From Hypericum androsaemum (lineage: Eukaryota > Streptophyta > Magnoliopsida > Malpighiales > Hypericaceae), in contig OZ023192.1 in NCBI GenBank assembly GCA_963995505.1, positions 7,795,001 to 7,859,000 on the forward strand: a stretch of 64,000 bases of DNA, read 5' to 3'. Each line of letters begins with the position of its first letter. Position 1 is the first letter of the stretch. Shown piece by piece: positions 51,057 through 62,500 of this stretch. The translations under genes were made by a program, and so were the position numbers. Under the pieces are notes generated by a model. It was not told the DNA's origin. It worked only from the letters and a program-made list of their open reading frames with translations, and searched no databases.

Positions 51057-51465
51057 TCTTCAAAATACGACCCGGAGTCGACCTGGATTTTGGGTCGTAC
51101 TCTGGGTCAACCAGTCTGACCGGTCAGACCAAATTTTTTAATTTAAAAAATAAATATATTTATATATAATCTAGGTATAATTGTACATGCAATCGCATAC
51201 ATACCTAAAAAAATATTACATTTTTCATCAAAAATATTAGAATATAACAAATAGGAATATTAGACCGGGTCAGACCAGATATGTACTTTTTTATTAAAAA
51301 ATTTGGGTGAACCACCCCGGGTTGGTCAGATTTTTGGTTTGACCATTTGGTCCGACCAAATTTAGTTCGGTTCGCAAAGTAATCATTTTTGGGTCAAAAT
51401 CTGGTATGCCTTTACACTCGTATCCTAGTCCGACCGGTCGGCCCGCATATTTTAAAATCCGTAGG
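51057..51465. mobile_element. Possible MITE with GACCGGTC-rich arms
   Basis: Both sides contain CCGGTC/GACCGG and GGGTC/GACCC phrases in opposite order, and the outer ends TTCAAAATACGACCC and GGGCCGACCGGTCGG resemble plant MITEs with TTTAAAATACG ends. Exact ends and target duplication are not clear. Confidence 0.4.
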
Positions 51466-51493
51466 ACGACGACACACAAACTACTATTTGTAA

Positions 51494-52155
51494 TCATGCT
51501 AACCACTATAACAATATCACTACACATGCAAACCAATATCACTACATATGAAAACCAATATAACTATATATGAAAACCACTATCGCTACACATGCAAACC
51601 AATATCGCTACATACCAAAACCAATATCTCAACATTCGAAAATCAATATCACTACACATGCAAACCAATATCGCTACATATGAAAACTACTATCACTACA
51701 CATTCAAACCAATATCACTATATACGAAAACCAATATCCCAGCATACAAAAACCAATATCCCAACATACGAAAATCAATATCCTAACATCCGAAAACCAA
51801 TATATAAAAATTAATATCCGAAAACCAATATATGAAAACCACTATATACAAAAACTAGTATCACTAAACACGCAAACCATTATCACTCGACATGAAAACC
51901 AGCGTCAATTAACATGCTTACCAATACCAGTGAACATGCGAACCACTATCACCACAAGTGCAAACCACTATCAGTAAACATGCTAACCACTATAAGTAAA
52001 CGTGCGAACCAATATCATTAAATATGAAAACCAATATCATTACATTTGAAAATCAGTATCATTAAATATGAAAACTAATGTCATTACATCTGAAAACCAG
52101 TATCACTACATCCGAAAATCAGTATCAGTACATCCAAAAATCAGTATCAGTATAC
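51494..52155. repeat. Minisatellite, 22-bp unit
   Basis: About 30 copies of a unit close to ATGAAAACCAATATCACTACAT. The left two thirds hold the 22-bp period well; the right end drifts to CAGTATCAGTACATCCAAAA. Because 22 is not a multiple of 3, three units make a 22-residue frame cycle, which explains the long repetitive frame at 51548-51814; it is not a gene. Confidence 0.85.
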
Positions 52156-52199
52156 AAATATACCAATACAAAAAATACTATTGTACAAATACAAAAATA

Positions 52200-52400
52200 T
52201 CATGGTGGTAAACATGATGTTCATGGCGCGGACGCAGCTGAAGAGGTAGCAGAAGAGGCCGTCGGTGGCGACTTCGAGAATGTTGGTGCGGACGGAGCCG
52301 GCCAGATCATGGCGAAGCCGATTTACATGGAGAAGATGATGTAGGTGAAGAAGAGAAGGAAGGAGTTGTCGACGGCGTACCGAAAAAAGAAAAGAAAGAC
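52200..52400 (-). pseudogene. AMT1-like ammonium transporter fragment
   Basis: On the minus strand, YAVDNSFLLFFTYIIFSM-stop-IGFAM (about 52366-52295) matches the first membrane helix of plant AMT1 proteins. After a frameshift, AGSVR, TNILEVATDGLFCYLFS and VRAMNIMFTT follow, all close to AMT1 phrases but with a deletion and the last one out of order. It is a dead, rearranged piece of an ammonium channel gene. Similarity is by recall only. Confidence 0.5.
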
Positions 52401-52535
52401 GAAGAGAAGAAGAGTGGCGGGAGGGGGTACCTGGAAGCGAGCAAGATCGGCGTCGAACTTCTTCCCATTGAAGGTGGTTCCAGGGAACAAGAATGAGAAG
52501 AGAGGTGAAGGGGAGAAGGGGTTGGGTTTAGGGTT

Positions 52536-52568
<33 letters not shown>

Positions 52569-52847
52569 GGAAGTGACTAGGAAAGAGAGGGGAAGAGGAA
52601 GTGATATATAGTTAAAAAGTGAAATTAATGTGGAATCAATGTGGGCGGCAGAATTAATGTGGGCGGCGGAATTAATGTGGGTGGAATCTTAGTTGGCACT
52701 TTTTGGGATATATGGTCAAAAATATCCTTCGTGTGATATTGACCATCAGATCAATTTTTTTAATTAAAAAAATAGATCCAAAGGCTCTGAATCAGTCCTC
52801 TCTATGGGGATAACTTTTTAGTAGTTCTCACTCAATCCAAAACCATT

Positions 52848-53092
52848 GAGACCACCTTGGGCGCAGATTCACTCATAAGTAGCGACCATCTCATCCTTGG
52901 GGAAATCGCAGCCTTCGAAGAGGACGGTGTCCTCTATGATCTCATCGCCGTCTTTGTACAGCTTATACTGCATCCCTTTAGAGAAGGACAAGAGTGGGAA
53001 CAGGGCGTGGAACCCGGAGCTGGGGTTGTCGGTGGTGCGGAAAGGGTGCGGTAGAGGGAGGTCAGGACGCGCTGGAAGCGAAGAGCCTGCAT
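52848..53092 (-). pseudogene. MORF N-terminal fragment
   Basis: The frame from 53092 starts MQALRFQRVLTSLYRTLS, a plausible organelle-targeting start. After a frameshift comes DEIIEDTVLFEGCD, then DFPKDEMVATYE-stop-ICAQGGLN. In MORF proteins these blocks read as LFEGCD, (Y)NHWLITMDFPKD, EMV..YEETCAQGL in this order; two short internal pieces (the NHWLITM part and a few residues before EMV) are deleted. The homology stops at GLN near 52850, where the fragment at 48385 begins. Function is lost (stop and frameshift). Confidence 0.7.
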
Positions 53093-53340
53093 CGCCCTGC
53101 TCGCAGGAGAGGAAGATTTTCTGAGGGTTTATCGAGGGTTTCTATATGTCCTCGCAAGGTGAATCTGGTGAGATTGAAACTGACAAAATCTGATACACCG
53201 ACCAATCTATCAAACCAAAAGAGGTCCAACCACCAACCCGAGGAAAAAGATGGTGTCATGGGTTGGTTTTAGTGTTAAACCAAACTTCTCGTGTAGAGTC
53301 GGTGTTATTTTCTGTCTGAACCATCACACCGAGATACCGA

Positions 53341-53700
53341 ACAAAACGACGTCGTTTTGTGTAAATATAAATATTTGGTTACCCTTCTCGACTCTTCTTT
53401 CAACTGGACCTCTCAGTTTATCTCAACCTTTTCTTCTCCCATCGCCGCTTATCCTCCTCTGCCCTTCTCCCAACGGCCACCGCAGCTCATCCTCCCTCTC
53501 TCGTTGCTTCCTCTTCCTCCCTTCTCTGCAGTACTGGTCGCTACTCCAATCTTCCTCCACCAAATAGATTAGAAAGTAGAAACCCCAAAACCCCAAATCG
53601 TGACGAATCCCAAAAACCAAATCGAGCCAAAGTGGTGTTCCTCGACCCTCTTTCGCTTCCTGTCCTTAACAGCTTCTATAGGTAAGATAATATTATCATG
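53341..53700 (+). promoter_or_regulatory. Apparent orphan promoter and leader
   Basis: A perfect 20-bp palindrome ACAAAACGACGTCGTTTTGT (53341-53360) with a GACGTC core, a bZIP-type site, is followed at about 53366 by TATAAATA and then a pyrimidine-rich stretch with CTCTTC and CCTCCC phrases. Near 53680 is TAG|GTAAGATA, a good splice donor. This looks like a core promoter, 5' leader exon and first intron, but no coding exon was found after it. It may be the start of a lost gene or of a transposon. Confidence 0.4.
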
Positions 53701-54499
53701 GTGTTACTCATTCTCTCTTTTCAAGTACTCGATTATGCATGTTGAAGATGTCGCTTGGTTGGGGCTTGAAGATTAAAGTGCATAGATTTGGTGGATTTGA
53801 AATTCGAATGTTTGTGATGGATTGTAATTCTCTGTTATGGGCGGATTTGAACCCTATTAAGAGTTTGTTTGCAATCGTGCTTATGTTTAAATCTTAATTT
53901 GTATTTAGATAATGGATTTTGTTCAATTTGCAGTAATGGGCCAAAGTCAAATGGACTTAAAAAAATGTTGACTTTTCTAAATCGTTACACCGCGAGCCTG
54001 AACATTTAGTGTCTACACCGACACACCGTCAAACCATCGATGTTGGTCTACACCGCCAAACCGTCAGAAAGTAATTGTCAAAAAATTCACATTTGGTGTC
54101 GGGCCCAAAATTGGGCAAAAACCATGACACCGAAGGATTCTCACCCCGTGAGAGTGGCTTGTATAAAAAAAAGTCACTTTGCTTTTTCTAGAGGAAAATA
54201 TCATTCAATAGAGTTAGGAAATTTGTGTACAATACAGCATCGAATTCAAGAGGATAATAGATAATTCAATCGCATGAAAGTAACCTAATCTACTTGCAAA
54301 TTCAATCTACATCATATTTTGCAATCTAGATATATGAGATTAAGTTTACAGGTCTTTAACTGAAGGGTGACTTTTTATGACCAAAGATTCAACTTTCCAT
54401 CAAATTTGCAAGTTCGTATCATGGATAAAAGTGAATGTAAGACGACAGTCAGTCTCGATGCGTGTTCCCCTCATTGTGTGATCTTTATGTATCAAAGAT
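53701..54499. other. Intergenic, no gene seen
   Basis: No gene found. Phrases ACACCG and CCGTCAAACC near 53990-54070 recur in inverted or direct form near 53190-53340, which hints at a decayed inverted-repeat element across 53180-54080, but I could not define ends. Confidence 0.35.
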
Positions 54500-54511
54500 A
54501 TGGCAAAGACA

Positions 54512-54632
54512 CCAACTCATGTATGGTCTGATGGATACGGTGTCAGTCCTTAAGTATGAGGTGGGAGGATCGAATCTCATAACCGTCTAAGATCCGAAAT
54601 TGAAGGAAACAATTTAAATCTCATTAAAAAAA
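54512..54632 (+). mobile_element. tRNA-derived SINE
   Basis: A 121-bp insert flanked by ATGGCAAAGACA (54500-54511) and ATGGCAAGGACA (54633-54644), 11 of 12 matching. Box A-like TGGTCTGATGG at 54524-54534 and box B-like GGATCGAATCTC at 54567-54578 are spaced as in tRNA genes. It ends in an A-tract. The first 34 bp recur exactly at 48350-48383 in the opposite orientation. Confidence 0.75.
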
Positions 54633-54659
54633 ATGGCAAGGACAATGACTTGTAGTTCT

Positions 54660-55030
54660 GATTCCAATTGGGAGCAGGAATCTTGTATTTAGGGCCCGCT
54701 TCCAACAAAGTACCTCTGAGGACATACCTTGTCTTGAACACTAGCATACAGGGGCCCAGATTGGATCCAGAATAGACTTTTTCCAGAACATTTGGACCAA
54801 AAAGGGAAGGTGTGGCATTTTTGTAATTAACTCAAAAGTCAGAGATAAAGGGGGGGAAAAAGCGTGCACGTCAATGCCAAAGGGGCCTTTGGCGCGTGTC
54901 AACCATGAAGAGATGACCCATGCGCACGTGGGATCCACTCTCCCCTTTATTTATTTTTAATCTTGTCATTTTTTAAATAGAAATTTGCTGAATTAGTATA
55001 CTGTAGTGAATCAAATTGGTATATTATAAT
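54660..55030. other. Intergenic, no gene seen
   Basis: Mixed composition; a purine run near 54845. Frame 54741-54938 on the minus strand has no recognised domain. Confidence 0.45.
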
Positions 55031-55031
55031 T

Positions 55032-56890
55032 GGGCATGTCATTAGTTGTAGCCGGGCATGTCATTAGTTATAACCAAGCATATCATTTAATTAATTAGTT
55101 AATTTATTTTAGGGAAAAATATACTTTACCTACCTGTGGTTTCACCGATTTTACTTTCAGGACGTGTGGTTTCAATTTGGTAATTCAGTCTCTGTGCTTT
55201 AAATTCTTTGACGGTATACGGTCCACTCTGGATGACGGGTCTAAAACGTCCACCTGGATGCCACATAGGTCAAAATGATGTCGTTTTATTATCCACGTGG
55301 CAAGGTAATAAGGTAAGTCGTGTGTGATGTGTTCGGCTCTATAATTATAAAATCAGTCTCAAATTATTCTCCCCCTCCAATTTTTTCCCCTCTCTCCCTC
55401 TCCCACCTTTATTTCTTCCTCTTCCTCCTCCAAGCATCATCCCCTCCAGTCACCATCACCCGGCGATTTGAACTCCAAGCAGAAAACCCAAACATACTGC
55501 GACTCCCGACGATGTCGTCTTCATGCCCAAGGAATCACAGCATCCAATCGCTGAGAAGGAGGACGTGCGAGGGGAGATTGGTCCGGCGATGTCGTCGGTG
55601 TTCTCGGCAGAGGTTCAGTGGGTGAAGCTCGTCGGTGTTCTAGAAATTATCGACCTCGCCGGCCCCTTCCTAGTCCAATCACCGTTGGTGTCGCTGCCTG
55701 CGGTGGCCCTGTGCAAAGAGAGGTGCGGCTTTCTCAACGACGTGGTATGCCTCTGCTTCCTCGACGAGGGCTGAGGGAAGCCAGAAGGTAGCAAGCGTAG
55801 AACCCTTTCCCCTTTTGCTCCGTCGCCACGTCGTTTACCCAAACTTGTGTGGGTGTTTCTAGTGAGGGGAATGTAGTGGGTTATGATGGATTTGGTTTGG
55901 TTGGTCTAGGATTTTGTTTATTTAAATTGATTTTTGAGATGGGAATGGAAGGAAAGAGATGAAGGTTAGGGATGAGGTTGGAGATGGAAGGTTGAAGGTT
56001 GTTGTTGAAGGTGGGAATCTTTTGAAATAATATAAAAATAAGTGGGACTGATTCTATAATTTTCCCATAAAATGACGTCGTTCCGAGTAAGTTCGAGTCA
56101 AAAAACTTACCCAATCACCTTGCCACATGGCAATAAAACGACGCCGTATTAGCATACGTGGCAAGCCAAGTGGACGTTTTTATCCCCGTCATCCAGAGTG
56201 GACCGTATACTGTCAAAGATTTTAAAGCACATGGACTTAGTTACAAAATTGAAACCACACGTCCTAAAAGTGAAATCAGTGAAACCACAGGTAGGTAAAG
56301 TATACTTTTCCTTTATTTTATGTTTTATTAAATATTAATGGGGCATGCCATTAGTCATAGTCGGACATGTCATTAGTCGTAGTCGGGCATGTCATTAGTC
56401 ATAACCGGGCATGCCATTTAATTAATTATAAGTTTTATTAAATATTAACGGGGCATGTCATTAGTCATAATCGACCAAGCCATTAGTCATAACCGGACAT
56501 GCTATTTAATTAATTAAATTAATTTAAGTTTTACTAATTATTAACCGGGCATGCCATTAGTCGCAGTCGGGCATGCCATTTAATTTATTAATTAATATAA
56601 TTTTATTTTATTAAATATTAATCGCACATGCCATTATTCATAGTCGGACATGCCATTAGTCATAGCCGGGCATGCCATTAGTCATTACCGCACATGCTAT
56701 TTAATTAATTATTTAATTTTAAATTTTATTAAATATTAATCGTACATGCCATTAGTGTAGCCAGACATGCCATTAGTCATAACCGGGCATGCCATTTAAT
56801 TAATTATTCATTTATTGTAAGTTTTATTGGCCGGACATGCCATTAGTCATAGTCGGATATACTATTAGTCTTAAGCAGGCATGCCATTAA
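55032..56890. repeat. GGGCATGCCATTAGTCATA tandem array
   Basis: The phrase GGGCATG(C/T)CATTAGTCATA(A/G) recurs about 20 times at 56335-56890 and three times at 55030-55095. Spacing is about 22 bp within clusters. Clusters end in CATTTAATTAATTA and are separated by TTTTATTAAATATTAA, giving a higher-order period of roughly 90-110 bp. The array is interrupted by the Mutator-like element at 55112-56311. Confidence 0.8.
55112..56311. mobile_element. Mutator-like element inserted in the tandem array
   Basis: 1,200 bp with inverted arms of about 180 bp. The left arm starts GGGAAAAATATACTTTACCT; the reversed right arm starts GGAAAAGTATACTTTACCTA. The exact 9-bp duplication TTTATTTTA flanks it at 55103-55111 and 56312-56320. 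The inside (about 55370-55800) has CT-rich leader-like sequence and then frames with protein-like character (for example VFSAEVQWVKLVGVL at 55523-55774), which I do not recognise; this fits a Pack-MULE with a captured host fragment. No transposase. Confidence 0.85.
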
Positions 56891-56940
56891 CAAAAAAATA
56901 AACCCTCTTCACTTATTTCAATTTCGAGGTCAGTGAGTCT

Positions 56941-57892
56941 AGGGGTGGCAATGGGCAGGATCCGGGTAGGATCCATATGATCCATATTCTTATCCTCTTT
57001 TTAAATGGTGGATCGAGATCATTACCCTTATCCTCTTTAAAAATAAGGATTTGGGCAGGATCTGGGTCCGAAAAAATCGGGCAGGATCAGGGCGGCCCGC
57101 GGGTCCAAATTTTTTTAAAATATTTAATTTTTAAAAATTAAATTATCTTTTGATAGTTTTTAAATAGCAGTGGGACATTTTCATGCATTAAACAAATCAA
57201 TACAAAGAAACCAAACAAGCAAATCCAAAAAAGTTGAAGTTAGGTAAGTTAAAATTGAGAATTTGGTTCGTAATTTTAGCTGCTATTACATGGGGCCTAT
57301 GGCTGCTTCATACAATATTATCTTGTGGCTGCTTCGTACAGTATTATCTTTAATAAGGCGAGGTGCGGTAATGAGTTTCTCCTGTATTCTGTCTTCTTTC
57401 ATGCTCAAGAGTGGATTCTTTGGACGAATGGCTTGATCATTCACAATCAATCGTTGCTCAATTTTTTGATTGCCTACAAGGATTTATAGATCTCTCTTCT
57501 TCACCTCTTGAGGTTGAGGGAACATTTTGGTCGAGGCTGGAGTTGTTTGTAACTGATGTAAATATTGGGCCCCTGTATCACTTCTTTCTTTTTGTGCTTG
57601 TTCTATTTTGAACTATCGTTTTAGTAAAGAATATTTAGCTACCAAAAAAATTGAGAATTTGGTGTTATATCTAATAATTAATATACATATATATTATTTT
57701 AATATTAATTTATAAAATTCGGGTAGGATCAGGGCAGGATCCTATAGATCCATATCCATGCCCTTATCCTTTTAAAATATCAGAATCCGGGCAGGATCAG
57801 AGTCTAGACCCGGTCAAAATCAACGGATCTTGGACCCTTCGGATCTAGATCATGATAGACCCTCAGGATAAGGATCTAATTGCCATCCTATC
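56941..57892. mobile_element. hAT-like element with GGATC-rich arms
   Basis: The left end TAGGGGTGGCAATGGG and the reversed right end TAGGATGGCAATTAG resemble plant hAT ends. Both arms are rich in GGGCAGGATC and CTTATCC. No clear 8-bp target duplication. It contains a LINE-tail insertion at 57268-57647. A related arm lies at 49330-49520. Confidence 0.5.
57268..57647 (+). mobile_element. 5'-truncated LINE 3' end
   Basis: A 380-bp insert ending in an A-tract, flanked by AAATTGAGAATTTGGT on both sides (57252-57267 and 57648-57663), a 16-bp exact duplication. The frame 57411-57611 reads like the end of a LINE ORF2 but holds no catalytic motif. Confidence 0.7.
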
Positions 57893-58164
57893 AATGACCT
57901 TCACTTCCAAACCAAAAACTGATCTATCTAAAAAATTGAGTAAAAAATCGCAAAAACGATTCGCAAGAACAGTAAATCCCAAACCAAAAAATTGACATCT
58001 CCCATTTTAATCACAACAAACCAATTAGTTTTTTGTTATCAGACACAGAATGATGCTATAGCACATAATAAACTAGAAGGGCCAATTAATTTACTAGTAT
58101 AACCAAGGTTCACCCAGATAACATACTGAAACTAAATTGCATATTTGATTTAATCTAAGTTTTA

Positions 58165-59243
58165 CTATCCATCTAGTATTAGCATTTTTCGAAACTGATT
58201 ACATGCCCAACCATTGCCCTTCTTCTTTGTCTTCTTCCCTGTTCCCCGTTCTTCAACTCGGCCGATTTCTTCCCCGAGAATGTCGTCGTTTGCTTCAGAG
58301 CGGGTCCACGTCCACTTGCCAGCGTGGAACAGCAACCGGCCAGCGAGAGCGTGCTCCACGTGCGGCGGAGGGAAACCATAGGCATCCCCGACCCCTGAAT
58401 TCGTGTTCGTCGTCGGTGCCGTCTGTTACCACGACTCTGTGACCGACCGCTCGTCCGCTCGCCTCCATAAGACAATGGAGTTAGGGATGGCGCCCCGACC
58501 GGATCCCCAAACAACGAGAGGATGGATGGTGGACTTCGGCCCCTGACTTCTTGCTTAGACACATCGGCAAGGACATGTCATTGACACCATATTTCAAGTT
58601 TGCTTGATGTTTGTTTCTATGCCTTTTTTTATCTGTCAGAGGATACCTTTCATGCAGCGATGGCCGCGACTGAGTTTTTACTGGCCGAATCTGTTGAAGT
58701 TTAGAGACAACAGACGGTTGCATTACATTCGCTACCATCATTTTGTCATAGGGCCAAGCAGTTATAACGGGATTTTGGTGCTCTTTTTCCCTGTCGTTGG
58801 CGGCGATAGGGTTTTTTACTGAGGCCTCCGACCGCAACCACATGCGATAGGTGTGTGGGTTTCGAGTGTGTGCGTCCTTGAGAGGGGTGAGTATTTTGGT
58901 TCTCTTGTATGAGAAGCCTCGAGGCTAAATGTGATAGGCTACTAAACTACTCGGCTTTTGCCAGGTGTTTGGCCCCCAGCCTGCCGACTTGTGGTTTTGG
59001 CTGGGCTAGATGATAGACGATATTTTCCTGGCCTATTGGCTAGGGACGTCCCTCTGACTACCCGACCTGTGGGACCAGCAGAGTTTAGTTATAGGGTGGT
59101 CGGGCTCTCTCTTGATCTGTTGATCTAGAGCTCCCCCTCTTGGACTGCCCGGATTGTGGGATCAGCGAGAGGAAGGTTGTCGGAATTTCTTTGTGCTTGT
59201 TTTCTTTTATCTTAATATAGTCTTCTTTTCTGCCCAAAAAAAA
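58165..59243. other. Mixed fragment: unknown coding-like piece and a LINE-like 3' end
   Basis: The minus-strand frame 58165-58359 (start MEHALAGRLLFHAGKWTW) and its neighbour have protein-like GC-rich sequence but no family I recognise. Positions 58785-58845 (GGGTTTTTTACTGAGGCC) resemble 12420-12470, the 3' end of the LINE at 9210-12616, and the stretch ends in an A-tract at 59235-59243. This suggests the 3' end of a related LINE on the plus strand. Confidence 0.35.
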
Positions 59244-59547
59244 ATTGTTAGGAGAGATTAAACACTTTGATACGAGGCTCAATTCTTGATTAGTCAGTAC
59301 ACTGAATATCCGTGATATCAAATTAAAAATTATCTTCTCGCATTTGATATTACAGTAGTTTCATTATCTTTTAAGTTAATATTTAGATGGGTTAGTATGT
59401 AAATAAAATAACGATACCAGCACTCTCTCATATTTATCTTTACATTGTTTCTAATTATTTTCTTTACAAGAAGGTCCTCTTGCAAGTTCTTAATCTCAAT
59501 TTTGTACACATATACAACAAAGGCTTGAGCCTTTTTGGAACATTAAA

Positions 59548-62500
59548 TTACGTGGTTAAAGCGTCTGGGAGAGTTGTTGGTGATCCAAGAACTTTCCCTC
59601 CTACGTCAGGAAATGTTTCATGTCCAGGCAGTGCACAGACTTTCCCATCCTTGCCAACGAGGACTGGATATTGCATGAGGTGCCCTCTCATCTTCTCAGC
59701 CTCTTCGCTAACAAAAGCCTTCCAATTCTTCTTTGTAATTTTATTGACACATTTCATGCATCCGTAGCTCTGTGGCTCTTTGAACGCTTCCTCGAGGGTG
59801 CCAAGATGCTCTGCCCATAAGGACATTCGATATCCATATACCTACATACAAATATTTATATAAAGGGAGTTATATTAATGAACCATAACTTCTAGCTCGT
59901 TTGTAATTACGATGACGCCTGCATCATATCATATCGGAGGAAATTTGGTGAACCATAGGAAAGTTTATGTATCTTGCAAATCAAATTTTCTAGCACCATT
60001 TGGACAAGTTTGTGTTGGTTTAATGAAAGTAAGTAATTGTGCTCTTTGTTGGGAAAAAGTTGCTTTCCTGTATGAAGTTCACAATTTTCTTAGGTTGACA
60101 GAATATTATCGAACAATAAATTGTGCATCATTTTGGTTATGGGGAAATACTCCGGACCTTTTTGTGAGTTTGTGAAATTAGACAAGAGAATAATTGTAAG
60201 AAACAGAAACAGGGAAACGAAGAAATGGGGAACCTGTCCTCTTGGATGATGTGCCTTTCTAGCCCAAGTATGGGATTGCTGGTAAGCGCCCATAGCAATC
60301 TCGGTGTCCCTTGAACCATCCATGGATCTCTGGTTAATGTTTGCTGATCCCATTATTATGTACTCATCATCCACTACCATTCCTTTTGCATGCACATATA
60401 TCATAAACCTTTTGTACTTTTGAGCTGCTGCCTGTATTAGATCACAAACCAATTCTCTGACTATTTTTTTAATAGTTTAAATTATATATATATACGTTTT
60501 TAGGAGAACTTATAATCTCGTTGCTGTCGACCTTTCAAAAAAATCCTGATGCGGTAAAATTCTGTGGGAAAAATCGCACCAGGATAAGAGTACTGTCGAT
60601 AGCACCACAGGTATAAGTTCTTTTTCGACTTCACGATACAAAATATAAATTTACCCAAATAACGACGCATGCGTATCGTAATTTGAGAAGATATGACCAA
60701 TTCTCTAACTATGTAAGAGACAACTAAAAAATTGAATTCAATGAGAAGCCATCAACTTGAGGAGAGCATATAGCAATAAAGAAAATTGTCATATGATGGT
60801 AAGAACACTGACCAGTGAGCGATTTTCCGTTTGCTGATTGATGTGAGAACTTTTGGGAGTTAAAACTTCGCGCTTTCCCAAGCAGTAGAAGTTCAAATAG
60901 TCTTGTGGGTGATACTGACCAGAAAGGCCTGCCTTTTCAAGCTCCTCGGCTATAATCCTGTACATCATTGTCATCGTCTGGCCCTATTGTCACGTCCCGA
61001 AAATTATTGCATGACATTACGGTGAAAACTTTAAGATCTATCGACTATCTTACTTTGGATAGATACGAGAAAAACTTAATTTTAATATCACAAAATTTTT
61101 TATGACGATGAACTACGTGATACTAAAGTATTATGTGAGAGTAACTAACCTGCCAAAATAAAATCTCCTGAACAGAAGCACTAGTGGGGATTCCCTCTGG
61201 CCACATTGGTATTACTATATACACTGAGAAACGTTCGTTGGCCCTGATTTTGCTCGCCACTTTCAAAGCCAACTCCATGGGAATTAGATGGTCTGCTCCT
61301 GCTCAAGCACCAGAGATGATCATTAATTTACAAAAAACCAAGTATTAATTGTCATGCCAAAAGGGCACTTGCCCAGATGGCAACCATCTTATAAAAATTG
61401 ACGGAAGTACAAGTTCAATTCTTCGCATGTGTAACTTGGTTTACCTCTAAAAAAAATGTGCGTACCTGCATTTTTGTATGATGGCCAGTGATAGGAAGAT
61501 CCCAAAAAGTACTGGTTTTCTATGTATATAAATTGCTGAGCTGATCTAATGGCTTTCACGTACGCTGCATGAATACTTTTGTCAACTTTCAAGTTCTTCC
61601 CGCAGAGAAGGTTCTGCATAAAATAACATGGTTTCAGAAATGAGCTAGTGGTTGCCTTGGAGATCAAGAAACCTCGAGTTTGACTTATGAAGGAATCATT
61701 ACGAGGTAAAACTTAAGTATCAGCAAGCGTCGGGCCGACCTTTCCACGAGCTTCTTGAATAGACTTGGGGAATCCTTTGACTGATCCTGAATCAATTGAC
61801 CTGAACACCTGGTCAAGAAGACGGCATTGGTCGTAGATAAAATTGTATCAAGAAACGCTTCGGAAAATATTTTTCGACGAAACAAACAGAGAATAAGAGA
61901 TGGATGAGTACTTGTATGTGCCAGTTCTCTGGGTCGTTTTCATTGCAGACATGGACTTTGGTGTCACCATCAGGACCAGGAGACGGAGTCAGTATCCACG
62001 AGATTCGATCGAGCCTAATCAGAGCATCGCCGTGCCATGGAGTGACCTTCTTGAGCCTGAACTCCTTCCATTTTGTGGCTTTCTTCCATCTTTGTTCGAA
62101 GTTGGTCAAGATGTCGTAGGCCGCGGGTCCCTCAACTTTGCAATGCAAATCATGCCAAGGTTGTCGTGGGCTCTTGGCATACGACTGTCGCGAGGAAATT
62201 CGTGATAATCTAAAGTTTCGACACTTTATTGACACGGAAAAGAAATCGCTGAAGGTACGTACCGGGAATGTGGGGTTGTGGAAGTCTTCTTGAAAAATAG
62301 TATCAAGATCAGAGAAAAGTCTGTGATCTGGTGTGTCGTATCTGCCGTCACACAAATCTAATCCACCTATAAATGCTGTGATTTTTCGGTTGTTCCCAGA
62401 GGCTTGCGTGTCGAGAATCACACATTTCTGGTGGTGAGTGAATAGGGTTCCAACAACCTGGACTAGAAGGATTCGGACAGCATAAAACAAACCATTTATA

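Noticed and set aside
51548..51814. 88-residue repetitive frame (KTNI/ENQY repeats)
   Set aside because: It follows the 22-bp minisatellite period exactly and has no independent support.
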